DNA of 64,000 nt from Pseudomonas sp. MWU16-30317 (GTDB taxonomy: Bacteria; Pseudomonadota; Gammaproteobacteria; Pseudomonadales; Pseudomonadaceae), in the NCBI RefSeq assembly GCF_020515695.1, contig NZ_JAIWJA010000003.1, positions 372,001 through 436,000 on the forward strand, written 5' to 3'. Within the stretch, counting starts at the first letter, position 1. Each line of letters starts with the position of its first letter. Made by a program: the position numbers and the translations under genes. The notes under the pieces were generated by a model. That model was not told the DNA's origin and did no database searches. It saw only the letters and a list, made by a program, of their open reading frames with translations. Below, one piece after another: positions 46,054 to 55,328 of this stretch.

Positions 46054-47388
46054 ATGATCCATATCCCGAAGTCCGAATACGCCCGGCGCCGCAAAGCGCT
46101 GATGGCGCAGATGGAGCCCAACAGTATCGCCATTCTGCCCGCTGCGGCGGTGGCGATCCGTAACCGTGATGTCGAGCATGTGTACCGCCAGGACAGCGAT
46201 TTTCAGTACCTGAGCGGCTTTCCCGAGCCCGAGGCCGTGGTGGCCCTGATCCCCGGCCGCGAGCATGGCGAGTACGTGCTGTTCTGCCGCGAGCGTAACC
46301 CCGAGCGCGAGCTGTGGGACGGCCTGCGCGCTGGCCAGGAAGGGGCGATTCGCGATTTTGGCGCCGATGATGCGTTCCCTATCGCCGATATCGATGAAAT
46401 CCTCCCGGGCCTGATCGAGGGCCGCAATCGCGTTTACAGCGCCATGGGCAGCAACGCCGAGTTCGATCGCCATCTCATGGAGTGGATCAACACCATCCGC
46501 GCCAAGGCCAAGATGGGTTCGTTGCCACCCAAGGAATTCGTCGCCCTCGACCATCTGCTGCACGACATGCGTCTGTACAAGTCGGCGGCCGAGCTCAAGG
46601 TCATGCGCGAGGCCGCGGCCATTTCCTGCCGCGCTCATATCCGTGCGATGCAGGCGTGCCGGGCGGGGCTGCATGAGTTCAGCCTCGAAGCCGAGCTGGA
46701 ATACGAATTCCGCAAAGGCGGTGCGCGCATGCCGGCCTATGGCTCCATCGTCGCGGCCGGCCGTAACGCCTGCATCCTCCACTATCAGGAGAATGCAGCG
46801 GTGCTGAAGGATGGTGACCTGGTGCTGATAGACGCGGGCTGCGAGATCGATTGCTACGCCAGCGACATCACCCGCACCTTCCCGGTCAGCGGGCGGTTTT
46901 CTGTCGAGCAGCGGGCGATCTATGAACTGGTGCTCAAATCCCAGGAAGCCGCTTTTGCCGCTATCGGCCCGGACAAACACTGGAATCAGGCCCACGAGGC
47001 CACTGTGCAGGTGATCACCGCCGGCTTGGTAGAGCTGGGCCTGTTGCAGGGGACAGTGGAGGAATTGATCGCCAGCGAAGCCTATCGCGCTTTCTACATG
47101 CACCGAGCCGGTCACTGGTTGGGGCTGGATGTGCACGACGTCGGCGAATACAAGGTTGGCGGTGCCTGGCGGGTGCTGGAGGTCGGCATGACCCTGACGG
47201 TCGAGCCGGGCATTTATATTTCGCCGGACAACCTCAATGTTGCAAAAAAATGGCGAGGCATTGGCGTGCGTATTGAAGACGATGTGGTGGTCACCCGCCA
47301 TGGCTGCGAGATCCTGACCAATGGCGTGCCCAAGACCGTCGACGAAATCGAGGCCCTGATGGCCGCTGCCAGAACCCAAGCCGCATGA
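46054..47388 (+). CDS. pepP: Xaa-Pro aminopeptidase P
   Basis: A 444-residue pita-bread metalloenzyme that removes an N-terminal residue before proline. The N-terminal domain covers about 1-170; the catalytic domain has the two-manganese ligands D in LIDAGCEIDCYASDITRTF (two aspartates), H in HRAGHWLGLDVHD, E in TVEPGIYI and E in GVRIEDDV. Start MIHIPKSEYARRR fits the family. Its stop overlaps the ubiH start by 4 bases, the usual linkage with ubiquinone hydroxylase genes. Confidence 0.96.
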   Translation: MIHIPKSEYARRRKALMAQMEPNSIAILPAAAVAIRNRDVEHVYRQDSDFQYLSGFPEPEAVVALIPGREHGEYVLFCRERNPERELWDGLRAGQEGAIRDFGADDAFPIADIDEILPGLIEGRNRVYSAMGSNAEFDRHLMEWINTIRAKAKMGSLPPKEFVALDHLLHDMRLYKSAAELKVMREAAAISCRAHIRAMQACRAGLHEFSLEAELEYEFRKGGARMPAYGSIVAAGRNACILHYQENAAVLKDGDLVLIDAGCEIDCYASDITRTFPVSGRFSVEQRAIYELVLKSQEAAFAAIGPDKHWNQAHEATVQVITAGLVELGLLQGTVEELIASEAYRAFYMHRAGHWLGLDVHDVGEYKVGGAWRVLEVGMTLTVEPGIYISPDNLNVAKKWRGIGVRIEDDVVVTRHGCEILTNGVPKTVDEIEALMAAARTQAA

Positions 47389-48578
47389 GCCGCGTCAACA
47401 TAGCGATCATCGGCGGTGGCCTGGTGGGAGCCAGCCTGGCCATGGCGTTGCAGGCTGGCGCCAAGGCGCGTGGCTGGAGCATCAGCCTGATCGAGCGTTT
47501 TGCCCCCGGTGACGCTTACCAGCCCAGCTATGACGCGCGCTCTTCGGCGTTGTCGTTCGGTACCCGGCAGATCTACGACCGCCTGGGTCTTTGGCAAGCA
47601 GTCAGTCGCCATGCGCAGCCGATCAAGCAGATTCACGTCTCCGACCGTGGCCGTTTTGGCGTGACGCGCTTGAGTGCGATCGAAGAGGGCGTGCCCGCGC
47701 TCGGCTATGTGGTGGAGAATGCCTGGCTAGGCACTTGCCTGTGGCAGGGACTCGATCCGGAGGTGGTCTCCTGGCATTGCCCGCGCGAAGTACGCACCCT
47801 GCAGACCCTGCCCGATGGCTACCAGTTGGTGTTGGATGACGGTACTCGCCTGGAATGCGATCTGGCGGTGGTGGCGGACGGTGGCCGTTCCGATCTGCGC
47901 GAACGACTGGGCATTGGTGTGCGCACTCGGCCCTATGACCAGAGCGCGCTGATCGCCAATATCACCCCAGGCGAATCTCACAATGGCGAGGCGTTCGAGC
48001 GCTTCACCGACGAAGGCCCGATGGCCCTGCTGCCGCTGCCGGAAAACCGCTGCGCATTGGTCTGGACCCGTCAGGGCATGGACGCGCAGCGGCTGGCCGA
48101 GTTGGACGACAGGCGCTTCTTGCAGGAGCTGCAAGGGGTCTTCGGCTATCGACTGGGCGCCTTGCTCAAGGTCGGCGCGCGGCAGCTGTATCCGCTGTCG
48201 CTGATCGAATCCGAAGAGCAGGTGCGCCCGCACTTGGCGGTGCTTGGCAATGCCGCGCACAGCCTGCATCCGATTGCCGGCCAAGGCTTCAATCTTTCGC
48301 TGCGTGACGTGCAGGCGCTGGCCGAGGCGCTGTTGGCCAGCCCCGAGCTCCCGGGCGACTTCGCGACTTTGCAGGGCTATCGTGAGCGTCAGCGTCAGGA
48401 TCAACAATTGACGGTCGGTTTTTCCGATCAGGTCACGCGTTTGTTTGCCACGCCGCAGCCGCTGGTGGCGGCGGGGCGCAACCTCGGGCTGCTGGGGCTC
48501 GACCTGCTGCCGCCGGCCAAGCGCTGGTTCGCGCGGCAGGCCATGGGCCTGGGTACCCGTCCGGATCCTCGCCCCTGA
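47385..48578 (+). CDS. ubiH: 2-octaprenyl-6-methoxyphenol hydroxylase UbiH
   Basis: A 397-residue FAD monooxygenase for ubiquinone synthesis. FAD motifs: IIGGGLVGASLAMAL (about 6-20), and GNAAHSLHPIAGQGFNLSLRD (about 285-305), the GD/DG-type C-terminal motif. Together with UbiI and others it hydroxylates the aromatic ring. Directly after pepP; the second hydroxylase follows 63 bases later. UbiH versus UbiI is assigned from gene order and not from activity data. Confidence 0.92.
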   Translation: MSRVNIAIIGGGLVGASLAMALQAGAKARGWSISLIERFAPGDAYQPSYDARSSALSFGTRQIYDRLGLWQAVSRHAQPIKQIHVSDRGRFGVTRLSAIEEGVPALGYVVENAWLGTCLWQGLDPEVVSWHCPREVRTLQTLPDGYQLVLDDGTRLECDLAVVADGGRSDLRERLGIGVRTRPYDQSALIANITPGESHNGEAFERFTDEGPMALLPLPENRCALVWTRQGMDAQRLAELDDRRFLQELQGVFGYRLGALLKVGARQLYPLSLIESEEQVRPHLAVLGNAAHSLHPIAGQGFNLSLRDVQALAEALLASPELPGDFATLQGYRERQRQDQQLTVGFSDQVTRLFATPQPLVAAGRNLGLLGLDLLPPAKRWFARQAMGLGTRPDPRP

Positions 48579-48641
48579 TGCCGGTTATTCTCTCTCCCAT
48601 TCGGCGACCCGTGCGGTCGCCCGTCAAACAGGCTTGACCCC

Positions 48642-49862
48642 ATGGAAACGCGCGCGGATGTGCTGATAGTCGGAGCCGGCATGGTGGGCAGCGCCCTCGC
48701 CTTGGCCCTGCAGAACAGCGGTCTGGAGATTCTTCTGCTCGATGGCGGGCCGCTGACGGTCAAGCCGTTTGCCGTCGATGGGCCCTTTGAACCGCGGGTC
48801 AGTGCGCTGTCGGTCGCCAGTCAACGCATCCTCGAGCGTGTTGGCGCGTGGGAGGGCGTCCGGCAACGGCGCGCCAGCCCCTACACCGACATGCATGTCT
48901 GGGACGGCAGCGGCACGGGGCTGGTGCACTTCTCGGCGTCCAGCGTCCACGCCGAGCATCTGGGGCATATCGTCGAAAACCGCGTGGTTCAGGATGCCCT
49001 GCTCGAATGCCTGCATGACAGCGACATCGGCTTGCTGGCCAATGCGCGTCTTGAACAGTTGCGCCACTCCGGGGATGACTGGCTGTTGACCCTGGCCGAT
49101 GGTCGCCAGTTGCGCTCGCCGCTGGTGATCGCCGCCGATGGCGCGCACTCGGCTGTGCGGCGCCTTGCCGGTTGTGAAACTCGCGAGTGGGATTATCTGC
49201 ACCACGCCATCGTCACCAGCGTGCGCTGCGACAAGCCCCACGCCGATACCGCCTGGCAGCGCTTCACCGATGACGGCCCGCTGGCCTTCCTGCCGTTGCA
49301 GCGCGGTGATGAACACTGGTGTTCGATCGTCTGGTCGATCACCCCGGTGGAAGCCGAGCGGATGATGGCGTTGAACGATGATGCCTTTTGCCGCGCGCTG
49401 GAGCGGGCCTTCGAGGGTTGCCTGGGCACCGTGCTGGCGGCAGATCCGCGCCTGTGCGTACCGTTGCGCCAACGCCATGCCAAGCGCTATGTCGACAATG
49501 GCCTGGCCTTGATCGGCGATGCCGCACACACCATTCACCCGCTGGCCGGGCAGGGCGTCAACCTGGGATTTCTCGACGCTGCGGTGCTGGCGGAAGAGCT
49601 GCTGGCCGCGGTGCAGCGGGGTGAGCGCTTGGCCGACATGCGCGTGCTGAGCCGTTATGAGCGTCGGCGCATGCCGCACAATCTGGCGCTGATGGCAGCG
49701 ATGGAAGGCTTCGAACGGTTGTTCCAGGCTGATCGGCTGCCGTTGCGCTGGTTGCGCAACACGGGCCTCAAACTGGTCGACCAGAGCGCCCAGGCCAAGG
49801 CGCTGTTCGTGCGACAGGCGCTGGGGTTGAGCGGCGACCTGCCGGCGTTGGCGCGTCCCTGA
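48642..49862 (+). CDS. ubiI: UbiI/VisC-type ubiquinone hydroxylase
   Basis: A 406-residue paralogue of UbiH. FAD motifs IVGAGMVGSALALAL (about 9-23) and GDAAHTIHPLAGQGVNLGFLD (about 288-308). E. coli UbiI makes the C5 hydroxylation in aerobic ubiquinone synthesis; this place after ubiH is where visC/ubiI stands in E. coli too. Start METRADVLIVG. Same strand as the ygfB operon, probably the last gene. Confidence 0.9.
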   Translation: METRADVLIVGAGMVGSALALALQNSGLEILLLDGGPLTVKPFAVDGPFEPRVSALSVASQRILERVGAWEGVRQRRASPYTDMHVWDGSGTGLVHFSASSVHAEHLGHIVENRVVQDALLECLHDSDIGLLANARLEQLRHSGDDWLLTLADGRQLRSPLVIAADGAHSAVRRLAGCETREWDYLHHAIVTSVRCDKPHADTAWQRFTDDGPLAFLPLQRGDEHWCSIVWSITPVEAERMMALNDDAFCRALERAFEGCLGTVLAADPRLCVPLRQRHAKRYVDNGLALIGDAAHTIHPLAGQGVNLGFLDAAVLAEELLAAVQRGERLADMRVLSRYERRRMPHNLALMAAMEGFERLFQADRLPLRWLRNTGLKLVDQSAQAKALFVRQALGLSGDLPALARP

Positions 49863-49954
49863 AACATCTGGTAACTGCACGGCCGAGAGTTTGATTGTGA
49901 TGCTAAATGGGATTCACTACCATTTCGCCTCATTTTCAAGCTGAGGCACTTCCC

Positions 49955-50953
49955 ATGGCGTGCAAGCGATTCCTGGCCGCGCTGGCATTGACCCTGTTTG
50001 GCAGTCACGCTGTGGCGGCGGACGAAGTGGTGGTGTATTCGTCACGCATCGACGAACTGATCAAACCGGTGTTCGACGCCTATACCGCGCAGACCGGCGT
50101 CAAGGTCAAGTTCATCACCGACAAGGAAGCCCCGCTGATGCAGCGCATCAAGGCCGAGGGCAGCAATGCTACCGCCGATCTGCTGCTCACCGTCGATGCC
50201 GGCAATCTCTGGCAAGCCGAGCAGATGGGCATTTTGCAGCCCATCGAGTCGCCGATCATCGATGCCAATATCCCCGCACAATATCGCTCGTCCAGCCACG
50301 CCTGGACGGGCTTGAGCCTTCGCGCGCGGACCATTGCATACGCAACCGCTCGGGTAAAGCCGGCGGAGCTTTCCACCTATGAAGCCCTGGCGGACAAGCA
50401 GTGGGAAGGGCGTTTGTGCCTGCGCACCGCCAAGAAGGTCTACAACCAGTCGTTGACCGCCACCTTGATTGAAACTCACGGCAGCGAGCAGACCGAGCGG
50501 ATCCTCAAGGGTTGGGTCAACAACCTGTCCACCGATGTTTTTTCCGACGACATTGCCGTGCTCCAGGCCATCGCTGCCGGGCAGTGCGACGTAGGTATCG
50601 TCAACACTTACTACTACGGGCGTCTGCACAAGCAGGACCCTGCATTGCCGGTCAAGCTGTTCTGGCCCAATCAGGATGATCGTGGCGTGCACGTCAACTT
50701 GTCAGGTATCGGCCTGACCCGACATGCACCGCATCCGGCAGCCGCCAAGGCGTTGGTGGAGTGGATGACTGGAGCCGATGCGCAGCGTATTTTCGCGGAT
50801 ACCAATCAGGAGTTTCCAGCCAACCCGAGCGTCGCGCCGTCCGCGGAGGTGGCCAGTTGGGGCGCGTTCAAGGCCGACACGCTACCGGTGGAAGTGGCAG
50901 GCAAACGCCAGGCCGAGGCGATTCGCCTGATGGATCGGGTGGGCTGGAATTGA
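49955..50953 (+). CDS. Iron(III)-type ABC transporter, periplasmic binding protein
   Basis: A 332-residue binding protein of the FbpA/AfuA/FutA group. Signal peptide [20 protein letters not shown] (cut about residue 21), mature start [18 protein letters not shown]. The tyrosine pair for ferric iron is in [12 protein letters not shown] (about 222). Start MACKRFLA by signal peptide. The permease follows after 109 bases; no ATPase gene is next to them. Confidence 0.9.
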   Translation: MACKRFLAALALTLFGSHAVAADEVVVYSSRIDELIKPVFDAYTAQTGVKVKFITDKEAPLMQRIKAEGSNATADLLLTVDAGNLWQAEQMGILQPIESPIIDANIPAQYRSSSHAWTGLSLRARTIAYATARVKPAELSTYEALADKQWEGRLCLRTAKKVYNQSLTATLIETHGSEQTERILKGWVNNLSTDVFSDDIAVLQAIAAGQCDVGIVNTYYYGRLHKQDPALPVKLFWPNQDDRGVHVNLSGIGLTRHAPHPAAAKALVEWMTGADAQRIFADTNQEFPANPSVAPSAEVASWGAFKADTLPVEVAGKRQAEAIRLMDRVGWN

Positions 50954-50965
50954 TCCTGCCGTTAC

Positions 50966-51057
50966 CAGTAGCAAGGAGGTTTGCCCTCGATTCGGTGTGT
51001 CTGGCGCACCTCTGGGCCGGTAATTTTTTTCGGGGGCAAGCTTCCTTGCCAAAAGGA
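50966..51057. repeat. Inverted palindromic repeat (second REP family)
   Basis: AGTAGCAAGGAGGTTTGCCC and, about 55 bases later, CGGGGGCAAGCTTCCTTGCC lie in opposite directions, between the binding protein and the permease genes. Confidence 0.55.
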
Positions 51058-51062
51058 TCTGC

Positions 51063-52676
51063 GTGTTGACGCGCTGGCATCTGCCGGTGTTCGCCGTCGC
51101 TGCGTTTGTGCTGCTGCCCCTGAGTGTATTGCTGCTGTCGTGGCAATCAATCGATATGCAAATCTGGGGGCATCTGTGGGATACCCAGATGCCACGGCTA
51201 CTGGGTAATACGCTGGTTCTGATGTTGGGTGTTGGCATTGGCGTCACGGTGCTCGGGGTCAGTCTTGCGTGGCTGACCAGCCTCTGCGAGTTCCCAGGCC
51301 GGCGCTGGCTCGACTGGGCGCTGATGCTGCCGTTTGCAATCCCCGCTTACGTGCTGGCGTTCGTCTTCGTCGGCTTGCTGGACTTCGCCGGGCCGCTGCA
51401 AAGCCTGCTGCGCGAGTGGTTCGGTGTGGGTCTGCGGCTGCCGCGGGTGCGTTCCACGGGAGGAGTGATCAGCGTCCTGGTGCTGGTGTTCTATCCCTAT
51501 GTCTACCTGCTTGCGCGTACGGCCTTCCTTGCCCAAGGCAAGGGCCTGATGGAAGCGGCGCGTGTGCTCGGGCAATCGCCCTGGCAGGCGTTCTGGCGGG
51601 TCGCGTTACCCATGGCGCGGCCGGCGATCGGTGCCGGGGTCGCGCTGGCGCTGATGGAAACCCTGGCCGATTTCGGCGCGGTGTCGGTATTCAATTTCGA
51701 TACCTTCACCACGGCCATCTACAAGACCTGGTACGGATTCTTCAGCCTCTCAAGCGCCACCCAACTGGCGAGCCTGCTGTTACTGGCCGTGATGCTGGTG
51801 CTCTATGGCGAACGCCGTGCCCGAGGCGCCCATCACGCCGCCAGCGAGCGTCCGCGGTTGGGGGCGCTCTATCATCTGCGCGGCTTGAAGGCTGTGGCAG
51901 CCACCGCCTGGTGTTCACTGGTGTTCGCCTGTGCCTTTGCAATACCGGTACTGCAATTGCTGGTGTGGTGCTGGCAGCGTGGGCGCTTCGATCTGGACGA
52001 ACGTTATGCCGCGTTGATCCTGCACACTTTGTATCTCGGTGCGATGGCAGCGTTGATCACCGTGGTGATTGCCTTGATGCTGGCTTTTGCTCGACGTTTT
52101 TCTCCAACGTCGGGAATACGTGCGGGGGTCAGTTTGGCCAACCTCGGCTACGCATTACCGGGGTCGGTGCTGGCGGTGTCAATCATGCTCGGGTTCAGCT
52201 ACCTGGATCGGGTGCTGGTGGTGCCCGCATCCAGCGCGTTGGGGGGGGCCGGACGACCATTGCTGCTCGGCAGTCTCGCCGCGCTGCTGCTGGCGTATCT
52301 GGTGCGTTTCATGGCGGTCGCCTACGGGCCGCTGGAAAGCAGCTTGGCGCGGATTCGCCCTTCGTTGCCGGAAGCGGCGCAGAGCCTGGGGGCCGACAAG
52401 CGGACGGTGCTGCTGAGGGTGTATCTACCCCTGCTGGTGCCGGGCCTGATGAGCGCCGCCTTGCTGGTATTCGTCGATGTGCTCAAGGAAATGCCTGCTA
52501 CCTTGCTGATGCGTCCCTTTGGCTGGGACACGCTGGCTGTGCGGATTTTCGAGATGACCAGCGAAGGCGAGTGGGCGCGCGCCTCGTTGCCGGCGTTGAC
52601 CCTCGTGGCGGTAGGGTTGCTGCCGGTCATCGGCCTGATACGACGTTCGGCGCACGGCGCTGGTCGAAGCTGCTAG
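51063..52676 (+). CDS. Iron(III)-type ABC transporter permease (FbpB-like)
   Basis: A 537-residue permease that is an internal duplication of two six-helix halves, as in FbpB/SfuB. EAA loops are seen twice: EAARVLGQSPWQAFWRVALP (about 164-183) and EAAQSLGADKRTVLLRVYLP (about 437-456). Start is GTG 51063 after AAAGGA; the next codon is TTG. It should carry ferric iron from the neighbouring binding protein; the ATPase must be encoded elsewhere. Confidence 0.9.
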   Translation: MLTRWHLPVFAVAAFVLLPLSVLLLSWQSIDMQIWGHLWDTQMPRLLGNTLVLMLGVGIGVTVLGVSLAWLTSLCEFPGRRWLDWALMLPFAIPAYVLAFVFVGLLDFAGPLQSLLREWFGVGLRLPRVRSTGGVISVLVLVFYPYVYLLARTAFLAQGKGLMEAARVLGQSPWQAFWRVALPMARPAIGAGVALALMETLADFGAVSVFNFDTFTTAIYKTWYGFFSLSSATQLASLLLLAVMLVLYGERRARGAHHAASERPRLGALYHLRGLKAVAATAWCSLVFACAFAIPVLQLLVWCWQRGRFDLDERYAALILHTLYLGAMAALITVVIALMLAFARRFSPTSGIRAGVSLANLGYALPGSVLAVSIMLGFSYLDRVLVVPASSALGGAGRPLLLGSLAALLLAYLVRFMAVAYGPLESSLARIRPSLPEAAQSLGADKRTVLLRVYLPLLVPGLMSAALLVFVDVLKEMPATLLMRPFGWDTLAVRIFEMTSEGEWARASLPALTLVAVGLLPVIGLIRRSAHGAGRSC

Positions 52677-52848
52677 TGCCAGTGTCGTCCCTTGCAGCTA
52701 CAATGCGCGGCATTCGGTGCGGACCGCTCACTCGCGACAGGGGTTGCGGGTGACGGTTATCTCTTTGTTTCATATGGTTTTTGGCTCGGACATTTCATTG
52801 AGCCTGAAGCGAGGGCCGCACCTTCGCCACGCCCGGAAGGAGACACCC

Positions 52849-53931
52849 ATGGGACAGCGTACACCACTGTTTGATCTGCACCTCGCACTGGGTGCCAAGC
52901 TGGTGGATTTTGGCGGCTGGGATATGCCGCTGCACTACGGTTCCCAGGTTGAGGAACATCATCAGGTGCGTCGCGACTGCGGTGTATTCGACGTCTCGCA
53001 CATGACTGTCATCGACGTGACCGGGCCTCAGGCCAAGACATGGCTGCGGCGCTTGCTGGCTAATGATGTCGAGCGTCTGCAGTCCATAGGGAGTGCGCTC
53101 TACAGTGCCATGCTGGAGCCTGAGGGTGGCATCATCGACGACATGATCGTCTACCTGACCGAGCAAGGTTATCGTCTGGTGGTCAATGCCGCCACCCGAG
53201 ACAAGGACCTAGCCTGGATGCACGCGCAAGCCGTTGGCTATGACGTCCAAGTACGCGAGTGCGCCGACCTGGCCATGCTCGCCATTCAGGGTCCCAAGGC
53301 CCGGCAGCGTCTGGTCGAGGTGCTGGATCAAGCACGGGCGCAGCGGGTGCAGTCGCTCAAGCCATTTGAAGGTGCTGCCGAAGGCGACTGGTACATCGCC
53401 CGTACCGGCTATACCGGTGAAGACGGTGTCGAAATTATCCTGCCCGCCACGCAGGCGCCGGGGCTGTTCAACGATCTGGTCGGCGCTGGCATCCCTCCCA
53501 TCGGTCTGGGTGCCCGTGATACCTTGCGCCTGGAAGCCGGTATGAATCTGTACGGCCAGGACATGGACGAGGTCAATTCGCCCTTGGCATCCAATATGGC
53601 CTGGTCGGTATGCTGGGACTCGGCCGAGCGTGACTTTATTGGTCGTGCAGCCCTCGAAGCTGAGCGCAGTACCGGTATCGAGCGCAAGCTGGTCGGCCTG
53701 GTGCTTGAAGAACGTGGTGTGTTGCGCGCTCATCAGGTGGTACGCATCAGCAAGATTGGCGAAGGGGAGATCACCAGTGGTAGTTTCTCTCCTACGCTTA
53801 GCAAGTCGATTGCTTTGGCGCGTGTGCCGATGGCTACCGCTGATCGTGCTGAAGTCGAAATCCGCGGCAAATGGTACCCGGTGCGCGTCGTAAGGCCGAC
53901 GTTCGTACGTCACGGCAAAACCCTGATCTGA
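52849..53931 (+). CDS. gcvT: Glycine cleavage system T protein
   Basis: A 360-residue aminomethyltransferase that passes the methylene group of lipoyl-bound glycine to tetrahydrofolate. Typical segments: [19 protein letters not shown] (about 15-33), GVFDVSHM (46-53), and the catalytic D in [11 protein letters not shown] (about 230). Start [12 protein letters not shown] is supported by AAGGAG 8 bases upstream. gcvH follows in 43 bases. gcvP is not present here. Confidence 0.95.
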   Translation: MGQRTPLFDLHLALGAKLVDFGGWDMPLHYGSQVEEHHQVRRDCGVFDVSHMTVIDVTGPQAKTWLRRLLANDVERLQSIGSALYSAMLEPEGGIIDDMIVYLTEQGYRLVVNAATRDKDLAWMHAQAVGYDVQVRECADLAMLAIQGPKARQRLVEVLDQARAQRVQSLKPFEGAAEGDWYIARTGYTGEDGVEIILPATQAPGLFNDLVGAGIPPIGLGARDTLRLEAGMNLYGQDMDEVNSPLASNMAWSVCWDSAERDFIGRAALEAERSTGIERKLVGLVLEERGVLRAHQVVRISKIGEGEITSGSFSPTLSKSIALARVPMATADRAEVEIRGKWYPVRVVRPTFVRHGKTLI

Positions 53932-53974
53932 TATTTTTTGGCGGCCTACCGCTGACCCTGTTGAGGACAACACT

Positions 53975-54358
53975 ATGAGCGATATCCCAGCCGAACTGCG
54001 TTTCGCCGAGAGCCACGAGTGGGCGCGTCTGGAAGCTGATGGCACAGTGACCGTCGGTATTTCCGACCATGCCCAGGAAGCTTTGGGTGACGTGGTATTT
54101 GTTGAACTGACCGAGATCGGCAAAACCTTCGCTGCTGCCGATCAGGCGGGCGTGGTTGAGTCGGTGAAAGCGGCGTCGGACATCTATGCGCCTGTTGCAG
54201 GCGAAGTCATTGCCGTCAACGACGAGCTCCAGGGTTCGCCAGAGCTGCTGAACAGCGATCCTTACGGGGCTTGGATCTTCAAGCTCAAGCCGGCCAATGC
54301 AGGTGATTTGGACAAGCTGCTCGATGCGGCCGGGTACAAGGCTGCAATCGGCGAGTAA
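53975..54358 (+). CDS. gcvH: Glycine cleavage system H protein
   Basis: A 127-residue lipoyl-carrier protein. The lipoylated lysine is K65 in [20 protein letters not shown] and GWF-like ([10 protein letters not shown]) are family features. It shuttles the aminomethyl group from the P to the T protein. After the stop comes a REP stem-loop that probably ends the transcript, and not the gcvP gene that stands here in P. aeruginosa. Confidence 0.96.
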   Translation: MSDIPAELRFAESHEWARLEADGTVTVGISDHAQEALGDVVFVELTEIGKTFAAADQAGVVESVKAASDIYAPVAGEVIAVNDELQGSPELLNSDPYGAWIFKLKPANAGDLDKLLDAAGYKAAIGE

Positions 54359-54375
54359 GCAGTGTCAGTACTGAC

Positions 54376-54454
54376 AATTGTGGGAGCGGGCTCTGTCCGC
54401 GAAGGGTTCGGCAGCGCTGCGGAACTCTTCGCGGGCAAAGCCCGCTCCCACAAT
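54376..54454. repeat. Paired inverted REP element (REPIN) after gcvH
   Basis: ATTGTGGGAGCGGGCTCTGT and inverted CAAAGCCCGCTCCCACAAT arms form a long stem followed by AGTTTT. Probable bidirectional transcription end between gcvH and DUF2388. Confidence 0.85.
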
Positions 54455-54479
54455 AGTTTTACTGCGAGCAATCAGTGAT

Positions 54480-54800
54480 TCAGTTGTTATCTACAACCGC
54501 ATTCTTGGCCAGGATAGCGTTGGCCAGATCCATGTCCGAAGCCTTCAAACTTGGATTCTCGGCGCGAACCTTGGCCATGGCAGCCTCCAGATAAGGGCCA
54601 CGGATGTTGCCGTCGCTGGCAACGAAGCTGCCTGCGTCGTCCTGAGCGGCAATGATCATTTTGTGATCCTTGAACGTCAGGTAGGTCGAGCCCGTGGTGG
54701 CGCCGGACGACAGCACCTGACGCAGAAAGCCGTCAGCCATGGCTGAGCCGACAGGCAGGGAAAGCAGGGCGAGCGTGACAGCGGCGATCTTGAGACGCAT
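54480..54800 (-). CDS. DUF2388 family secreted protein
   Basis: A 106-residue DUF2388 protein, a family found mainly in Pseudomonas. Signal peptide RLKIAAVTLALLSLPVGSAM (cut before DGF, about residue 22), then the family pattern ATTGSTYLTFKDHKMIIAAQ and DDAGSFVASDG. The mature part has no cysteine. Function unknown. Start at 54800 from the signal peptide. Confidence 0.85.
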   Translation of the reverse strand: MRLKIAAVTLALLSLPVGSAMADGFLRQVLSSGATTGSTYLTFKDHKMIIAAQDDAGSFVASDGNIRGPYLEAAMAKVRAENPSLKASDMDLANAILAKNAVVDNN

Positions 54801-54872
54801 GACGGAATACTCCAGTTTTATTATTCCTGATCGTTGGATAGGGGCACTAGGCATCAAGTTCCCCGTGGCGCT

Positions 54873-55319
54873 TTATTCAGGTACTACCAGCAATACGGTG
54901 CCGTCCAATCCGGTGACCTGGACCCGTGATCCGACCTCGGCGTCTGGCCCGCGTGCCAGCCATACGCCGTCACCGACTTTGACCTTGCCCCGGCCATCGA
55001 CAATGGCGTCGGTGACGAGCAGGGTTCGCCCGACGAGCTCCTGACCGCGCATGTTCAGCCCTGGCTGATCGCTGGGGCGCGCCACACTGCGTTGCCTGCG
55101 CCACCAGTAGACCGCAGTCAACAAAGAGAGCACCGCGAACAGCGGTAGCTGCATGGCCCAGGTCAGTGCCGGCACGGCAAAGGTAATGACGCCAACCGCT
55201 GCGGCTGCAATGCCCAGCCATAACAGGTAGCCACCGGCACCGAACACTTCGAGGATCAGCAGCACCGTACCCAGTGCCAGCCAGTCCCAGAACGACAGAT
55301 GTTGCACGAAGTCCAGCAT
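54873..55319 (-). CDS. NfeD-like membrane protein (YbbK/NfeDb type)
   Basis: A 148-residue protein with an N-terminal hydrophobic part (about 10-70, two to three helices: LALGTVLLILEVFGAGGYLL and LPLFAVLSLLTAVYWW) and a C-terminal OB fold (about 88-148: GQELVGRTLLVTDAIVDGRG, LDGTVLLVVPE). NfeD proteins are partners of SPFH proteins at membrane domains. It starts 9 bases after the SPFH gene, as one operon. Confidence 0.9.
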   Translation of the reverse strand: MLDFVQHLSFWDWLALGTVLLILEVFGAGGYLLWLGIAAAAVGVITFAVPALTWAMQLPLFAVLSLLTAVYWWRRQRSVARPSDQPGLNMRGQELVGRTLLVTDAIVDGRGKVKVGDGVWLARGPDAEVGSRVQVTGLDGTVLLVVPE

Positions 55320-55328
55320 CTTCAGGCC

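Noticed and set aside
52677..52848. Glycine riboswitch before gcvT
   Set aside because: I looked for the paired conserved purine-rich cores of the gcvT motif and did not see them; the leader is short.
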